In this document: positions 16,498 to 24,958 of the stretch, piece by piece
Numbering within the stretch: the stretch's first letter is position 1
Layout of the letters: every line of letters starts with the position of its first letter
NCBI GenBank assembly: GCA_001770955.1
Contig: MESL01000057.1
Coordinates: forward strand, 1-45,311
Source: Burkholderiales bacterium RIFCSPLOWO2_12_FULL_65_40
Lineage (GTDB): Bacteria; Pseudomonadota; Gammaproteobacteria; Burkholderiales; Burkholderiaceae_C
Direction: 5' to 3'
Length of the DNA stretch: 45,311 nt
Made by a program: the position numbers and the translations under genes
Notes under the pieces: generated by a model
What the model was told of the DNA's origin: nothing
What the model saw: the letters and a program-made list of their open reading frames with translations, nothing else
The model's database searches: none

Positions 16498-19044
16498 ATG
16501 AAATCAACGAGTGACGACATCCGCCAATGGCTACACAAACAGCCGGACTGGCTGCAAGACGCGTCTGAGCGGCTATTGAAACAAGGCTCTTTGAATCCGG
16601 CTGACATCAAAGAGCTTGTTGCTCGTGTGAAAACAGCGGATGGACAGAAAGTCACCGGGCATCGAGTCTTTGACAGCTTGGCGCAATCGAGCACAGCAGG
16701 TTTGGACTTGCGATTGAAGAGCATCAGCGCGTTGACTGGGATCGAAGGCTTGGCACCCCGTCGCCCCTTAACATTTGGACAAAAAAATCTCACAGTGGTC
16801 TATGGGCACAACGGTTCAGGAAAGTCCAGCTACGCACGCTTGTTGAAAAAGGTGACTGGAAAGCCTCGGGCATTGGATCTCAAGCCCAATGTTTTTCAGG
16901 CAGTGTCCAGTCAAGGACAGTGCCAGCTCACTTATGAGTTAGGCGGTGTGGAGATGTCCACAGAATGGCTATCGAACGCAGCGCCGATAGCTGCACTGCG
17001 CGCGGTGGACATCTTCGATGCCGATGAAGCGGGGCATTACCTGAATGGTGAAAGCGCGGCAGCATACACCCCACCCGTTGTCGCCGTCTTCGAGAACCTA
17101 GCCTTGGCATGTGATCAAGTTAAGGCGCAACTCCAAGATGAGCAAGGCAAGCTGGTCAAAGCTCTGCCTGCACTGCCGCATGAGTACTCGGCCACAGTCG
17201 CAGGCAAAAACTACTCGTTTCTGAAATCTGATGTGGCCGAGGCCACGCTGAGCGCCTTTCTCACATGGCCAAGTGAAAGCGAAATAGCACTGACCCAGGC
17301 TACAGAGCGTTTGAAGACGACTGACCATGCGGCCTTGGCCAAACAAAAGCGTGCAAAGAAGACCGAGGTGCTTAAGGTTGCTACCGGACTGCAGCAGGCT
17401 TTTGCCGCCTACAGCAGCACAGCTCTGGAGAACCTACGTGCATTGCGCACGGCGGCTCGAACCAAAAGGCAAATCGCCTCCGAGGCTGCGAAGGTGGAAT
17501 CCGCCCAGTTGGACCATGTGGGGTCAGTGACTTGGCGGGCCATGTGGGAAGCAGCCCGGGAGTATTCGCAGGAGGCGTATCCGGCCAAGCCGTTCCCCGT
17601 CACGGATGCAGGCCGTTGCGTGTTGTGCCATCAGGAGCTGTCTCCAGTTGCGCAAGAGCGTCTACAAGCGTTCGAGAGCTTCGTGCTGAGCAAGCTGGCG
17701 GCAGAAGCGACTCAGGCGGAATCAGCCTACACCCAAGCAAAAAACCAGTTACCCGCTGCCTTGAACCTGGAATCCATAAACACACAAGCTGAAGCAGCGG
17801 GATTAACCGCAGATGAAAGTTGGCTAACCTATTTGCGGGGGTTCTGGTTCAGCGTTGAAAACGCCAAGGCTGCACTGCTTACCGATGAGGCGGCCTCGAA
17901 CGCCAAACCTGTCGATGTTGTTGCAGAGACCGTCAAATCCTTGACCGGATTCGCAAACACTCTAGAGAGTGAAGCTGCGCAACACGAACTAGACGCTCAT
18001 GGCATTGATCGCGGAGCACTTCAATTGAGCAAGGTGGAGTTGGAGGCCAAGAAATGGGTCACCCAGCAGGCGATTGCCGTTCGAGCTGAAGTCGTGCGAC
18101 TCAAGCAGTACAAGCAGTACGATGACTGGAAGTCGTTGGCCAACTCGAAAGGCGTGTCACTGAAGTCTGCCGAAGTTGCCGAGAAGGTCATCACTCATGC
18201 CTATGTTGGCCGCTTCAACCGAGAGTTGCTGGCACTAGGTGCCACGCGTGTAAAGGTCGAATTGGTGAAGACTAAAGCCGAAAAGGGGAAAGTTCTCCAC
18301 CGCTTGCAACTCAAAGGGGTCAAGGGCAAACAGACCCTTGACAAGGTTTTGAGTGAGGGTGAGCGACGGGTCGTCGCTTTGGCGGCCTATTTGGCTGACC
18401 TCACGGAGAAGCCAAGTAATGCGCCGTTCATTTTTGATGATCCCATTTCCTCACTCGATCAAACTTGGGAGGAGCGAACCATAGATCGGCTGGTTCAGCT
18501 CAGTGAAACGCGCCAGGTCATTGTCTTTACCCATCGCCTGAGTTTCATGGGGCTTATCGGCGAGAAGGCTGACGACATGGCATCGGTCCATATCCGCCAA
18601 GAGCCTTGGGGGGCGGGTGAGACGGGGGATGTGCCTCTCTACGGCAAGAAGCCAGAGGCCGCATTGAAGGATTTGCTTAGCGCGCGGGTTCCGCAGGCAC
18701 GAAATTCCCTTCAAGAACACGGCACAGTTGCCTACTACCCACTTGGCAAGTCAATTTGCAGTGATTTCCGAATTCTGCTGGAACGCATGGTCGAATTCGT
18801 TTTGCTTGCCGACGTAATTCAACGGCATCGGCGCGCAGTCAACACCTTGGGCAAAATCCAAAATCTCGTCAAGATCACAACGACAGACTGCGCGCTAATC
18901 GAAGAGCTGATGACCAAGTACTCCAGCTACGAGCACAGTCAGTCAAGTGAGGCTCCTGTTGAGCTGCCTGAGCCAGATGAATTGAAGGCTGATATCGAAC
19001 GACTTATTGCTTGGCACAGCGAATTCACGAAGCGGGCTGTCTAG
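16498..19044 (+). CDS. RloC-like Zn-hook ATPase / putative wobble-nucleotide-excising tRNase
   Basis: Predicted 848 aa. Walker [10 protein letters not shown] (103-111), long coiled coils on both sides of a Rad50-type zinc hook Cys374-Val-Leu-Cys377, ABC signature LSEGE (618-622), and Walker [12 protein letters not shown] (644-654) with an H-loop (VFTHRLS). This is the layout of RloC (COG4694), whose C-terminal anticodon-nuclease domain has an Arg-x3-Glu...His triad as in PrrC. Here FRILLER gives Arg758 and Glu762, and KYSSYEHSQ gives a candidate His813, somewhat further away than in PrrC. Its GC content is clearly below its neighbours, which suggests recent transfer. Ribosome site AGGGGA. DUF2130 follows after 47 nt. 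Confident on the ATPase class, moderate on the tRNase role. Confidence 0.78.
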   Translation: MKSTSDDIRQWLHKQPDWLQDASERLLKQGSLNPADIKELVARVKTADGQKVTGHRVFDSLAQSSTAGLDLRLKSISALTGIEGLAPRRPLTFGQKNLTVVYGHNGSGKSSYARLLKKVTGKPRALDLKPNVFQAVSSQGQCQLTYELGGVEMSTEWLSNAAPIAALRAVDIFDADEAGHYLNGESAAAYTPPVVAVFENLALACDQVKAQLQDEQGKLVKALPALPHEYSATVAGKNYSFLKSDVAEATLSAFLTWPSESEIALTQATERLKTTDHAALAKQKRAKKTEVLKVATGLQQAFAAYSSTALENLRALRTAARTKRQIASEAAKVESAQLDHVGSVTWRAMWEAAREYSQEAYPAKPFPVTDAGRCVLCHQELSPVAQERLQAFESFVLSKLAAEATQAESAYTQAKNQLPAALNLESINTQAEAAGLTADESWLTYLRGFWFSVENAKAALLTDEAASNAKPVDVVAETVKSLTGFANTLESEAAQHELDAHGIDRGALQLSKVELEAKKWVTQQAIAVRAEVVRLKQYKQYDDWKSLANSKGVSLKSAEVAEKVITHAYVGRFNRELLALGATRVKVELVKTKAEKGKVLHRLQLKGVKGKQTLDKVLSEGERRVVALAAYLADLTEKPSNAPFIFDDPISSLDQTWEERTIDRLVQLSETRQVIVFTHRLSFMGLIGEKADDMASVHIRQEPWGAGETGDVPLYGKKPEAALKDLLSARVPQARNSLQEHGTVAYYPLGKSICSDFRILLERMVEFVLLADVIQRHRRAVNTLGKIQNLVKITTTDCALIEELMTKYSSYEHSQSSEAPVELPEPDELKADIERLIAWHSEFTKRAV

Positions 19045-19091
19045 CGTTTAGGCAGATACCAGTTCAACCAACAAGAAGAGCACCATCCCCC

Positions 19092-20492
19092 ATGCACGAA
19101 ATCATCTGCCCCCACTGCAGCAAAGCCTTCAAGATCGACGAGGCGGGGTATGCCGACATCCTCAAGCAGGTGCGCGATGGCGAGTTCGAGCAGCAGTTGC
19201 ACGAGCGGCTGGAACTGGCCGAGCGGGAGAAGCGCGACGCGATTGCCTTGGCCGAAGCCAGGGTCACCAATGCGCTGCAAAAGACTGCAGCTGTCAAAGA
19301 TGCGGAGATTCAGGCGCTGAAAGCCCAGCTCGACGCGGGCGAGGTGGCGCGCAAGCTGGCGGTGGCAGAGGCCTTGGGCACGGTGAACCAAGAGCGCGAT
19401 GCGCTGGCCAACGAGTTGGCCCAAGCGCGCAACAGCAGCCAAGCGGCCGCCCAGTTAGCCGAGGCCAAGCTGGCCCATGCGCTGCAGGCCGAGGCCGCCA
19501 AAAAGGACGCCGAGATTCAGGCGCTGCAAGCCAAGCTGGCGGCCAGCGACACTGCGCGCCAGTTGGCCGTGAATGAAGCTGTGGGTGTGGTCGCCAGGGA
19601 GCGCGATGGGTTGAAGAATGACCTCAGCCTTATCACCGTCAAGAGTCAGCTGGAAGAAAAGGCCATCAAGGAAAAGTACGAATTGCAGATCAAGGAGCGC
19701 GATGGCGCGATTGAGAGCCTGCGGAATTTCAAGGCGCGGCTATCGACCAAGATGGTGGGCGAGACGCTGGAGCAGCACTGCGAGATTGAGTTCAACCGCA
19801 TCCGCGCGGCAGCCTTTCAGCGGGCGCATTTTGAGAAGGACAACGACGCCCGCACCGGCAGCAAGGGCGACTACATCTTTCGCGACATGGATGAGCACGG
19901 CACCGAGATCGTTTCCATCATGTTCGAGATGAAGAACGAGAGCGATGAAACGGCCACCAAAAAGCGGAACGAAGACTTCCTGAAAGAGCTGGACAAGGAC
20001 CGCAACGAAAAGGGCTGCGAGTACGCGGTGCTGGTGTCCCTGCTGGAGCCGGAGAGCGAGCTGTACAACAGTGGCATCGTCGATGTGTCGCACCGCTACC
20101 CCAAGATGTATGTGGTGCGGCCGCAGTTCTTTGTGCCCCTGATCACGCTCTTACGCAACGCCGCTTTGAACTCGATGAAGTACAAGTCCGAGCTGGCGCT
20201 GGTGCGCTCGCAAAACGTGGACATCACCAAGTTCGAAACCCAGCTCGACGAATTCAAGACCGCGTTTGGCCGCAATTGGCGCCTGGCCTCCGAAGGCTTT
20301 GAAGAAGCCGTCAAGCGCATTGACGAAGCCATCAAGGACCTGGAAAAAACCAAGGAAGCGCTGCACAAGTCAGCCAACAACCTGCGCCTGGCCAACGACA
20401 AGGCCGACGACCTGACGATCAAGAAGCTGACCCGCAGCAACCCGACGATGGCGGCCAAGTTTGCGGAGTTGCAGGGGCCGATGCGTGACTGA
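19092..20492 (+). CDS. DUF2130 coiled-coil protein with nuclease-like core
   Basis: Predicted 466 aa. It starts [20 protein letters not shown], a small CxxC element plus the conserved opening of DUF2130. Residues 30-215 are a long coiled coil of near-repeats ([20 protein letters not shown] is one unit). The DUF2130 core begins near [20 protein letters not shown]. Within it, GDYIFRD (Asp260) and FEMKNE (Glu279, Lys281) fit the D..ExK arrangement of PD-(D/E)xK nucleases, so a DNA-cleaving role is plausible (inference). It lies 47 nt downstream of the RloC-like gene on the same strand. I chose ATG 19092 because 27 extra upstream codons read as intergenic. Confidence 0.82.
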   Translation: MHEIICPHCSKAFKIDEAGYADILKQVRDGEFEQQLHERLELAEREKRDAIALAEARVTNALQKTAAVKDAEIQALKAQLDAGEVARKLAVAEALGTVNQERDALANELAQARNSSQAAAQLAEAKLAHALQAEAAKKDAEIQALQAKLAASDTARQLAVNEAVGVVARERDGLKNDLSLITVKSQLEEKAIKEKYELQIKERDGAIESLRNFKARLSTKMVGETLEQHCEIEFNRIRAAAFQRAHFEKDNDARTGSKGDYIFRDMDEHGTEIVSIMFEMKNESDETATKKRNEDFLKELDKDRNEKGCEYAVLVSLLEPESELYNSGIVDVSHRYPKMYVVRPQFFVPLITLLRNAALNSMKYKSELALVRSQNVDITKFETQLDEFKTAFGRNWRLASEGFEEAVKRIDEAIKDLEKTKEALHKSANNLRLANDKADDLTIKKLTRSNPTMAAKFAELQGPMRD

Positions 20493-20586
20493 GTGAGCGT
20501 TGGCACTGATGGGGTTTGGGGTGCGGCGCGGTGGCGGATGCGCTGAGTGCCGTGGCCGAGCTGAACGATAAACTGCTTCAATATTG
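20493..20586 (+). pseudogene. Possible 3'-terminal gene remnant before the repeat
   Basis: After a TGA at about 20509, the frame reads ADALSAVAELNDKLLQY and stops at the TGA of TTGATAGCTG, the head of a repeat copy. The residues look protein-like and the stop is supplied by the repeat. Too short to name; weak evidence. Confidence 0.2.
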
Positions 20587-20631
20587 ATAGCTGTTCGCAC
20601 CCATTCCAAAAGGGCGATGGTCCCCTTTTTT
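20582..20631 (+). repeat. Degenerate dispersed repeat, copy 4, interrupted by the IS
   Basis: TATTGATAGCTG then TTCGCACCC, AAAAGGGCG and GGTCCCCTTTTTT. The head matches the family and the middle is diverged but still forms a stem (CGCACCC with GGGCG). The ISL3 element is inserted in its T-run tail. Confidence 0.4.
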
Positions 20632-22001
20632 GGGTCTCTTCTATTTCGGGTGGCATACAACATTCCCCACTGAGTCCATGGTCAGGCCCTTGCTTTTAGC
20701 AGAGGATTGCCGGGCAGGTGGGCTAGTTTGCCGGCGATCAGGAACGCCATGGCGATGAAGTGATCGGTCGTGCCGTATCCCCGTGCCTTGGCCTTGGCCG
20801 CTTGCAGCAATGAGTTGACTGCTTCCACATAGCCGGTGTGCAAGTGAGAGGCATCAAATGCTTTGAGAATCCCCGCCCAGTGCTGCTTGATGGTCTTGGC
20901 CAGATCCTTGAAGGGTGCCAAGCGGCTGCGCTGTGCCCAGTGCAGCCACTTTGTGAGGGCCTGAGCACTTTGGTCTGCTGCATCAGAGCGTGCACTTCTG
21001 TAGATATCCCGCAGCGCCTCTTTCAGCCGCCACGCTCTGGCGGTCTTCAATCGGGTATGGGGCAGCCAATCCATCTTGTCCTGCTCCTTGAGCGTCCACC
21101 TGGCTTTGTCTTTGAGCCAGCACCAGCGGGTCTTCTTGAGCCAATGCTCGCCCCGGGCTTCCTCACGGCGCACGGCATCGAGCGCCCGGTTGGCCAGCTG
21201 AACCACATGGAATCCGTCAAAGGCGATGGCCGCCTTCGGCAGGTGCTGGGCTACTCCTGTGATGAAGGCTTTGGACATGTCCATGCACACCACCTCGATG
21301 GCCTGTGGCTGGCCTTGGTGGCTCTTGAGGTCTTCGGTAAATCGTTGCACGGTGCTGGCATCCTTGCCAGGCGTGGCATGGATCAGCCGCGCTTTGTCCA
21401 GATCGTGCACCAGCGTGATGTAGCTGTGGCCTTTGGCGCAGCTGGTTTCATCAATACCGATGACCTTGACATTCGCGTAGCTCTCCTGGGCCCGGGCCAA
21501 AGAGACATGGGCGTCGATCTGGCGCCACAAGGTGTTGTCCGCACAGCGCAGGATGCGTGCGCACGCCGACACCGGCATCTCCCGGGCCAGCGTCAGTGCC
21601 AGCGCCTCGAACATGAGCGTGAAGCGGCTGCCCTCGCGTGCCCAGGGCACGCTCAGTTGGGTGGTGGCACCGCAGACGCTGCAGGCCACGCGAGGTAGCG
21701 AGCAGTGCACGTAGGCTTCGAACTGAAAGAAGTCCAGATGCCGCCAGCTGCGCTGACGGTGGTCATGGAGCTTTTGATCAGCAGCCGAGCACGCCGGGCA
21801 AGCTGCACTGGTGGCCTGCCAGACAACGTACAGGTCGATGCGGCTGCGCTCCACGTCCAGTTCAACACGCTCGACCGCCCAGGGAGCTGCAAGGCCTAAC
21901 GCTTGGCAAAACAACGCTTCTTGCATCGGGATGGCTCCTGTTTAGGGGGTGTCAACAGATTTTTTTGAACTGTAGCGTTCCACCCAAAACGGAAGAGAGC
22001 C
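20632..22001 (-). mobile_element. Complete ISL3-family insertion sequence with 8-bp target duplication
   Basis: 1370 bp. The left end reads GGGTCTCTTCTATTTCGGGT, and the right end, read inward, GGCTCTCTTCCGTTTTGGGT. These are inverted repeats of about 22 bp (through GGGTGG) with a few mismatches, of the GGCTCTT...GGGTG type I know from ISL3 elements. The 8 bases CCTTTTTT occur directly on both sides (20624-20631 and 22002-22009). ISL3 elements are known to make 8-bp duplications. The element carries a single intact transposase gene. Confidence 0.85.
20682..21926 (-). CDS. ISL3-family transposase
   Basis: Predicted 414 aa. N-terminal zinc-finger-like Cys pairs (C43-P-A-C46; C82-S-V-C85), then an HTH region near 119-140 (VSACARILRCADNTLWRQID). 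The DDE core follows: Asp159 in KVIGIDETSCAKGHSYITLV, the second Asp in EVVCMDMSKAF, and the Glu in LHTGYVEAVNSLLQAAKAKA before RGYG. This is the ISL3 layout. The reading frame is uninterrupted and the inverted repeats are intact, so the element may still be mobile. Transcription is from inside the right end of the element. Confidence 0.93.
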   Translation of the reverse strand: MQEALFCQALGLAAPWAVERVELDVERSRIDLYVVWQATSAACPACSAADQKLHDHRQRSWRHLDFFQFEAYVHCSLPRVACSVCGATTQLSVPWAREGSRFTLMFEALALTLAREMPVSACARILRCADNTLWRQIDAHVSLARAQESYANVKVIGIDETSCAKGHSYITLVHDLDKARLIHATPGKDASTVQRFTEDLKSHQGQPQAIEVVCMDMSKAFITGVAQHLPKAAIAFDGFHVVQLANRALDAVRREEARGEHWLKKTRWCWLKDKARWTLKEQDKMDWLPHTRLKTARAWRLKEALRDIYRSARSDAADQSAQALTKWLHWAQRSRLAPFKDLAKTIKQHWAGILKAFDASHLHTGYVEAVNSLLQAAKAKARGYGTTDHFIAMAFLIAGKLAHLPGNPLLKARA

Positions 22002-22049
22002 CCTTTTTTTATATGCGGTGAGTGACAAAGCTATTCACTACACCGATGT

Positions 22050-22160
22050 GCCGCTTTCTTCAAAATGCGGCTCATTTTGTGGGGCGTAGGGTGCTGTTGG
22101 CCTGAAGCCATGCGTGGAGTTGCTCTGGCGTTTCAAAGGTGTGGTGTGCCGGTTTGCTCC
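22050..22160 (-). other. Short region after the IS: hairpin and possible gene-end fragment
   Basis: GCCGC (22050) and GCGGC (22067) form a small stem. On the minus strand, a frame entering from the neighbouring repeat copy reads AHHTFETPEQLHAWLQANS before a TGA. It looks like the true C-terminus of some protein but has no start of its own. It may be the remains of a gene cut by the repeat. Confidence 0.25.
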
Positions 22161-22161
22161 T

Positions 22162-22214
22162 GTATTGATGGCTGCTTGCGTCTGTATATCAAGCGCCAGA
22201 GCCAAATTTGACTC
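22162..22214 (+). repeat. Dispersed palindromic repeat, copy 5
   Basis: TGTATTGATGGCTGCTTGCG, then ATATCAAGCGCC and AGAGCCAAATTTGACTC. The TTA directly after its tail is the stop codon of the nucleotidyltransferase gene on the minus strand. Confidence 0.7.
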
Positions 22215-23156
22215 TTAAACCTGCGGCAAATACTGCTCCAGCAACACCTGCACCGCATCGGCCTGCAACACGTCCCGCCGCCGCTTGAGCGGGTCGCGGT
22301 CGGGTTGCCCTGCCATCCACCGCTTGAAGGCTGCAAACGTGGCCGGGTGCACGGTGTCCATGCGTGCCATGGTGCCGTTGGTGGCGACGATGACGGCAGA
22401 GAAACCCGGTGAGTCCAGCAGCATGCTGGCGCGGCGGGCCTGGGCCACCCAGAAGTCTTCGTCTGCGTTGCTGAGTTTGATGGGGTGCGGGTCGTCACCG
22501 GTCTGCTCGCGGCGGATGATGTCCACCTCAAAGCCGTCTTTGTTGACGGCGGTGTACTTTTGGCCCTGCCGTATGCGAAAGGTGGGGTCTACCTTTTTGA
22601 GCACCCCCAGCATGGAGCTGTCCACCCGGGCGAGCTGGGTGGAGAAGATGATGCGTTTGCGGGTGTCCCATAGCAAGTCAATGTCGCGCGTGGCCAGTGC
22701 GTCAGCGTCCAGCCGCACCCCGGCGGCGGCCTCGTAGGCGTAGAGAGCGTGGGTGCCCACCACGCGAAAGTGCTCGCTGAGGTGGGTGCTGGCCAGGCGG
22801 TTGAGCAGCGCCACCACCAGCGGGTCTACCCTGCCAACCCGCAGGGCGCGGTTCATGCGCTGTTGCTGCTCCAGCGCGGCTTTCAGGCCGGTGAGCCGTT
22901 CGGCGCTGGCCTGCTTTCTTTGCATGAATTTGTCGTAGATGGCCTGCGTCTCGGGTGTGCGCGGGCCGAGGCTGGTTTCCGCGCCAGCAGGCGAGGTGCG
23001 TACCAGGTACTTTGATTCTGGCGACGAGGCTGACCCCGCGTGCCAGTACATTCCGCCGCGCACTTGGTCGGCTTCTTCGGTGGCTTCGGCCAGCGCATCG
23101 AACACGGCAACGGCGTCTATGTACTGGCGGGTGATGGCGGGGCTGAGTTCGAGCAT
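22215..23156 (-). CDS. NTP_transf_8-type nucleotidyltransferase
   Basis: Predicted 313 aa. The pattern VVGTHALYAYEAAAGVRLDA (Gly134-Thr-His136) followed by TRDIDLLWD (Asp158-x-Asp160) is the G(S/T)x..DxD site of the NTP_transf_8 family. The expected third acidic residue fits GFEVDIIRRE. The N-terminal 130 residues are helical, with a long charged helix (KQASAERLTGLKAALEQQQR). Relatives occur in toxin-antitoxin-like contexts, but a role for this one cannot be stated. The start codon lies inside an inverted repeat (TTTCGGTA...TACCGAAA), so regulation by a DNA-binding protein is likely. It shares an island with Fic and a ParE remnant. Confidence 0.75.
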   Translation of the reverse strand: MLELSPAITRQYIDAVAVFDALAEATEEADQVRGGMYWHAGSASSPESKYLVRTSPAGAETSLGPRTPETQAIYDKFMQRKQASAERLTGLKAALEQQQRMNRALRVGRVDPLVVALLNRLASTHLSEHFRVVGTHALYAYEAAAGVRLDADALATRDIDLLWDTRKRIIFSTQLARVDSSMLGVLKKVDPTFRIRQGQKYTAVNKDGFEVDIIRREQTGDDPHPIKLSNADEDFWVAQARRASMLLDSPGFSAVIVATNGTMARMDTVHPATFAAFKRWMAGQPDRDPLKRRRDVLQADAVQVLLEQYLPQV

Positions 23157-23209
23157 TTCGGTATATTTCTGTGTTTCTAGATTTTTTACCGAAAAATCAA
23201 TAATGACAA
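23156..23209 (-). promoter_or_regulatory. Candidate promoter and operator of the nucleotidyltransferase gene
   Basis: On the minus strand, TTGTCA (23209-23204) and AAAAAT are separated by 17 nt and could be -35 and -10 boxes. An inverted pair TTTCGGTA (23156-23163) and TACCGAAA (23187-23194) overlaps the spacer and the start codon. A repressor bound there would block both polymerase and ribosome. Confidence 0.4.
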
Positions 23210-23312
23210 TAAGTTAAGTAACATTTAATAGCCTGTTTTGCGCGGTATGCGCAGGGGTTAGCGGGCGGGTTGACCTGCTGCGTTGCCGACTGGGAGATGC
23301 GTCGCTTCTCAT

Positions 23313-23336
23313 CGCCGCACTTTGCGCGGTGAATAA
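23313..23336. promoter_or_regulatory. 24-bp motif, copy 1 (same motif upstream of fic)
   Basis: CGCCGCA, a 6-base middle (CTTTGC), then GCGGTGAATAA. It matches 20 of 24 positions with 24578-24601 upstream of fic. It is about 157 nt upstream of the nucleotidyltransferase start and about 90 nt past the fic stop. Confidence 0.5.
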
Positions 23337-23385
23337 CGCCGCAATACGGCTCAAGCGCGGATGCGGGAACATATTTCGCTGCGAT

Positions 23386-23434
23386 TTTTATAGCTGCCAG
23401 CGCTTATAGTTAGAGCGCTAGCAGCCTATTTGAG
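23386..23434 (+). repeat. Dispersed palindromic repeat, copy 6
   Basis: TTTTTATAGCTGCCAGCGCT, then TATAGTTAGAGCGCTAGCAG and CCTATTTGAGC. The stop codon of fic (TAG on the minus strand) is made by its tail (CTA within GCCTATTTGAG). Confidence 0.75.
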
Positions 23435-24556
23435 CAAAACGTAGGCGGTATTCCGCCCACCACCTTCCAGCCGCGCCAGCACACCCTGGGTTAACAGGTC
23501 GTTGATATCCCGCAGCGCCGTGTCGGATGAACAATTGGCAATCGCCGCCCATTTGGCGTTGGTCAGCTTGCCTTCCATGCCATCCAACACACGGTTCAGC
23601 ACCAGCGTTTGCCGCGCATTCATGGGCGTGCCCGCCCAGCGCTGCCAGAACTGGGCCTTGTCCAGCACGCCCGCCAGCGTGGCGTCTGCGCCCTGCACGG
23701 CGCGCAGCAGGCAGCCCAGAAACCAATGCAGCCACGGGGTGACATCCAGCGGGCCTTTTTGGGTGGCCTCCAGCTGGTCGTAATAGTCTTTGCGTTCGCG
23801 CTGTATCTGGGCGCTGAAGCTGTAGAAGCGCTGGTGTGTTCCTTCCGCACGGGCCAGGGCCATGTCGCCCACGGCGCGGCTCAGGCGGCCGTTGCCGTCG
23901 TCAAACGGGTGCAGGGTGACCAGCCACAGGTGGGCCAGCCCGGCTTTGATGAGGGCGTCGCCCGCTGGGGCGGCCTCAAACCAGTCAAAAAGGGCCTGGG
24001 TTTGCGCGGGCAGGGTGGCGGCGGGCGGGGCTTCAAAGTGCACTTTTTCTCTGCCCACGGGGCCGGAGACCACTTGCATGGGGCCGCTGGCATCGGTGCG
24101 CCATGCGGCCACGGTGATGCGCGTGCGCCCGCTGTAGCCGGTGGGGAACAGCGCGGCATGCCAGCCAAACAGGCGCTCGGGGGTCAGGGGTTGGTCAAAG
24201 TGGCGGGTGGCGTCCAGCACCACGTCCACCACGCCGTCCACATGCCGGTCGCTGGGGGCCAGAGCCCCGATGTCGAGGCCCAGCTTGCGGGCCACGGAAG
24301 AGCGCACGGCGTCCAGGTCCAGCCGTTCGCCCTCAATGGCGCTGGTGGTGATGACTTCTTGCGTCAGCACTTGCAGGGTGGCCTGGTCGCGCTGCACCAG
24401 CCCCAAGTCGGCCATGCGCCCGGCCAGGTGGCCCTGTGCGCGGTGCACTTCGGCCAGCGGGGCGGCCAAGGCTGCCGCGTCAAAACGCCACTGCGGCCAG
24501 TCGGGGCGTTGCCACAGGTAAGTGCGGCGGCGAGGGGCTTTCTTTTCGGTCCACAT
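23426..24556 (-). CDS. Fic-domain AMPylase-type protein with built-in inhibitory motif
   Basis: Predicted 376 aa. The Fic catalytic motif HPFDDGNGRLSR spans His216-Arg227 and is complete, so AMP transfer (or similar NMP transfer) to a target protein is expected. An N-terminal inhibitory helix TSAIEG (Thr71...Glu75-Gly76, the [S/T]xxxE[G/N] motif) makes it a class II Fic with the inhibitor in the same chain. The N-terminus (RTYLWQRPDWPQWRFDAAAL) is DUF4172-like. The C-terminus (ANCSSDTALRDINDLLTQGV then LARLEGGG) is a winged HTH, so it may bind DNA and regulate itself. It has a nested inverted repeat upstream (24555-24619). Its last codons and stop run into a repeat copy. Confidence 0.9.
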   Translation of the reverse strand: MWTEKKAPRRRTYLWQRPDWPQWRFDAAALAAPLAEVHRAQGHLAGRMADLGLVQRDQATLQVLTQEVITTSAIEGERLDLDAVRSSVARKLGLDIGALAPSDRHVDGVVDVVLDATRHFDQPLTPERLFGWHAALFPTGYSGRTRITVAAWRTDASGPMQVVSGPVGREKVHFEAPPAATLPAQTQALFDWFEAAPAGDALIKAGLAHLWLVTLHPFDDGNGRLSRAVGDMALARAEGTHQRFYSFSAQIQRERKDYYDQLEATQKGPLDVTPWLHWFLGCLLRAVQGADATLAGVLDKAQFWQRWAGTPMNARQTLVLNRVLDGMEGKLTNAKWAAIANCSSDTALRDINDLLTQGVLARLEGGGRNTAYVLLK

Positions 24557-24619
24557 GCGGTGATTATGGCGTTTATTCGCCGCAAAATGTGCGGTGAATA
24601 AACGGGCTTTTCACCGCAT
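24555..24619. promoter_or_regulatory. Nested inverted repeats at the fic promoter
   Basis: The outer pair is ATGCGGTGA (24555-24563) with TCACCGCAT (24611-24619). The inner pair is TTTATTCGCCGC (24572-24583) with GCGGTGAATAAA (24591-24602). GCGGTGA is a shared half-site in all arms. The outer left arm overlaps the fic start codon. The C-terminal HTH of Fic is a candidate binder. Confidence 0.55.
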
Positions 24620-24678
24620 GAACCTCAAGCGCTGGGTCGTATTTCACATTTGACGTGTTAACGACGCCCTGCGGGTGG

Positions 24679-24702
24679 CTTCGACAAGCTCAGCCCGAAC
24701 GG
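24679..24702. repeat. Short widespread repeat (CTTCGACAAGCTCAGCCCG type)
   Basis: CTTCGACAAGCTCAGCCCG followed by AACGG. I recall this as a frequent intergenic motif in proteobacterial genomes of high GC. Single copy in this window. Confidence 0.5.
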
Positions 24703-24748
24703 ATAGGGGCACCTCTGACACGCGTAGCCAGGCTGGCAGTTACTCTCG

Positions 24749-24800
24749 TTTTGATAGCTGCTTGCGCTTACCTCATAAGCGCTAGCGGCCAATTTTGCTC
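24749..24800 (+). repeat. Dispersed palindromic repeat, copy 7
   Basis: GTTTTGATAGCTGCTTGCGC, then TTACCTCATAAGCGCTAGCG and GCCAATTTTGCTC. Its tail is 5 nt from the stop codon of the ParE remnant. Confidence 0.8.
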
Positions 24801-24805
24801 CAAAC

Positions 24806-24958
24806 CTAGCGCTTGACCCCGGACTCAAGCTGGCTGCGCACGGCCAGCACGAACGCCGTGTCCCGGGCCTCTATGTAGTGGTACAGCGCCACGTAGCTGC
24901 GCGCGGCGTGGCCGATCACCAGTTTGCGCTCGCCGCCTTGCACGGGGCGGCCGATCTG
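24806..24958 (-). pseudogene. Truncated ParE/RelE-type toxin, C-terminal remnant
   Basis: Minus-strand frame reads QIGRPVQGGERKLVIGHAAR, SYVALYHYIEARDTAFVLAV and RSQLESGVKR before a TAG. The order R-P, (L/K)-V-I, (S/G)-Y-V-A-L-Y, D-T-(A/V)-F-V-L-A-(V/L)-R-x-Q is that of the ParE/RelE superfamily. An in-frame TAG lies immediately upstream at 24959-24961 and no further family sequence is found beyond it, so the N-terminal half is gone, as is any antitoxin. Only about 50 residues remain. It is a degraded toxin module in the same island as MNT/HEPN and Fic. Confidence 0.65.

Noticed and set aside
22010..22080. Hairpin GCCGC/GCGGC after the IS as a terminator
   Set aside because: Stem is only 5 bp with a 12-base loop and has no T-run; not convincing.
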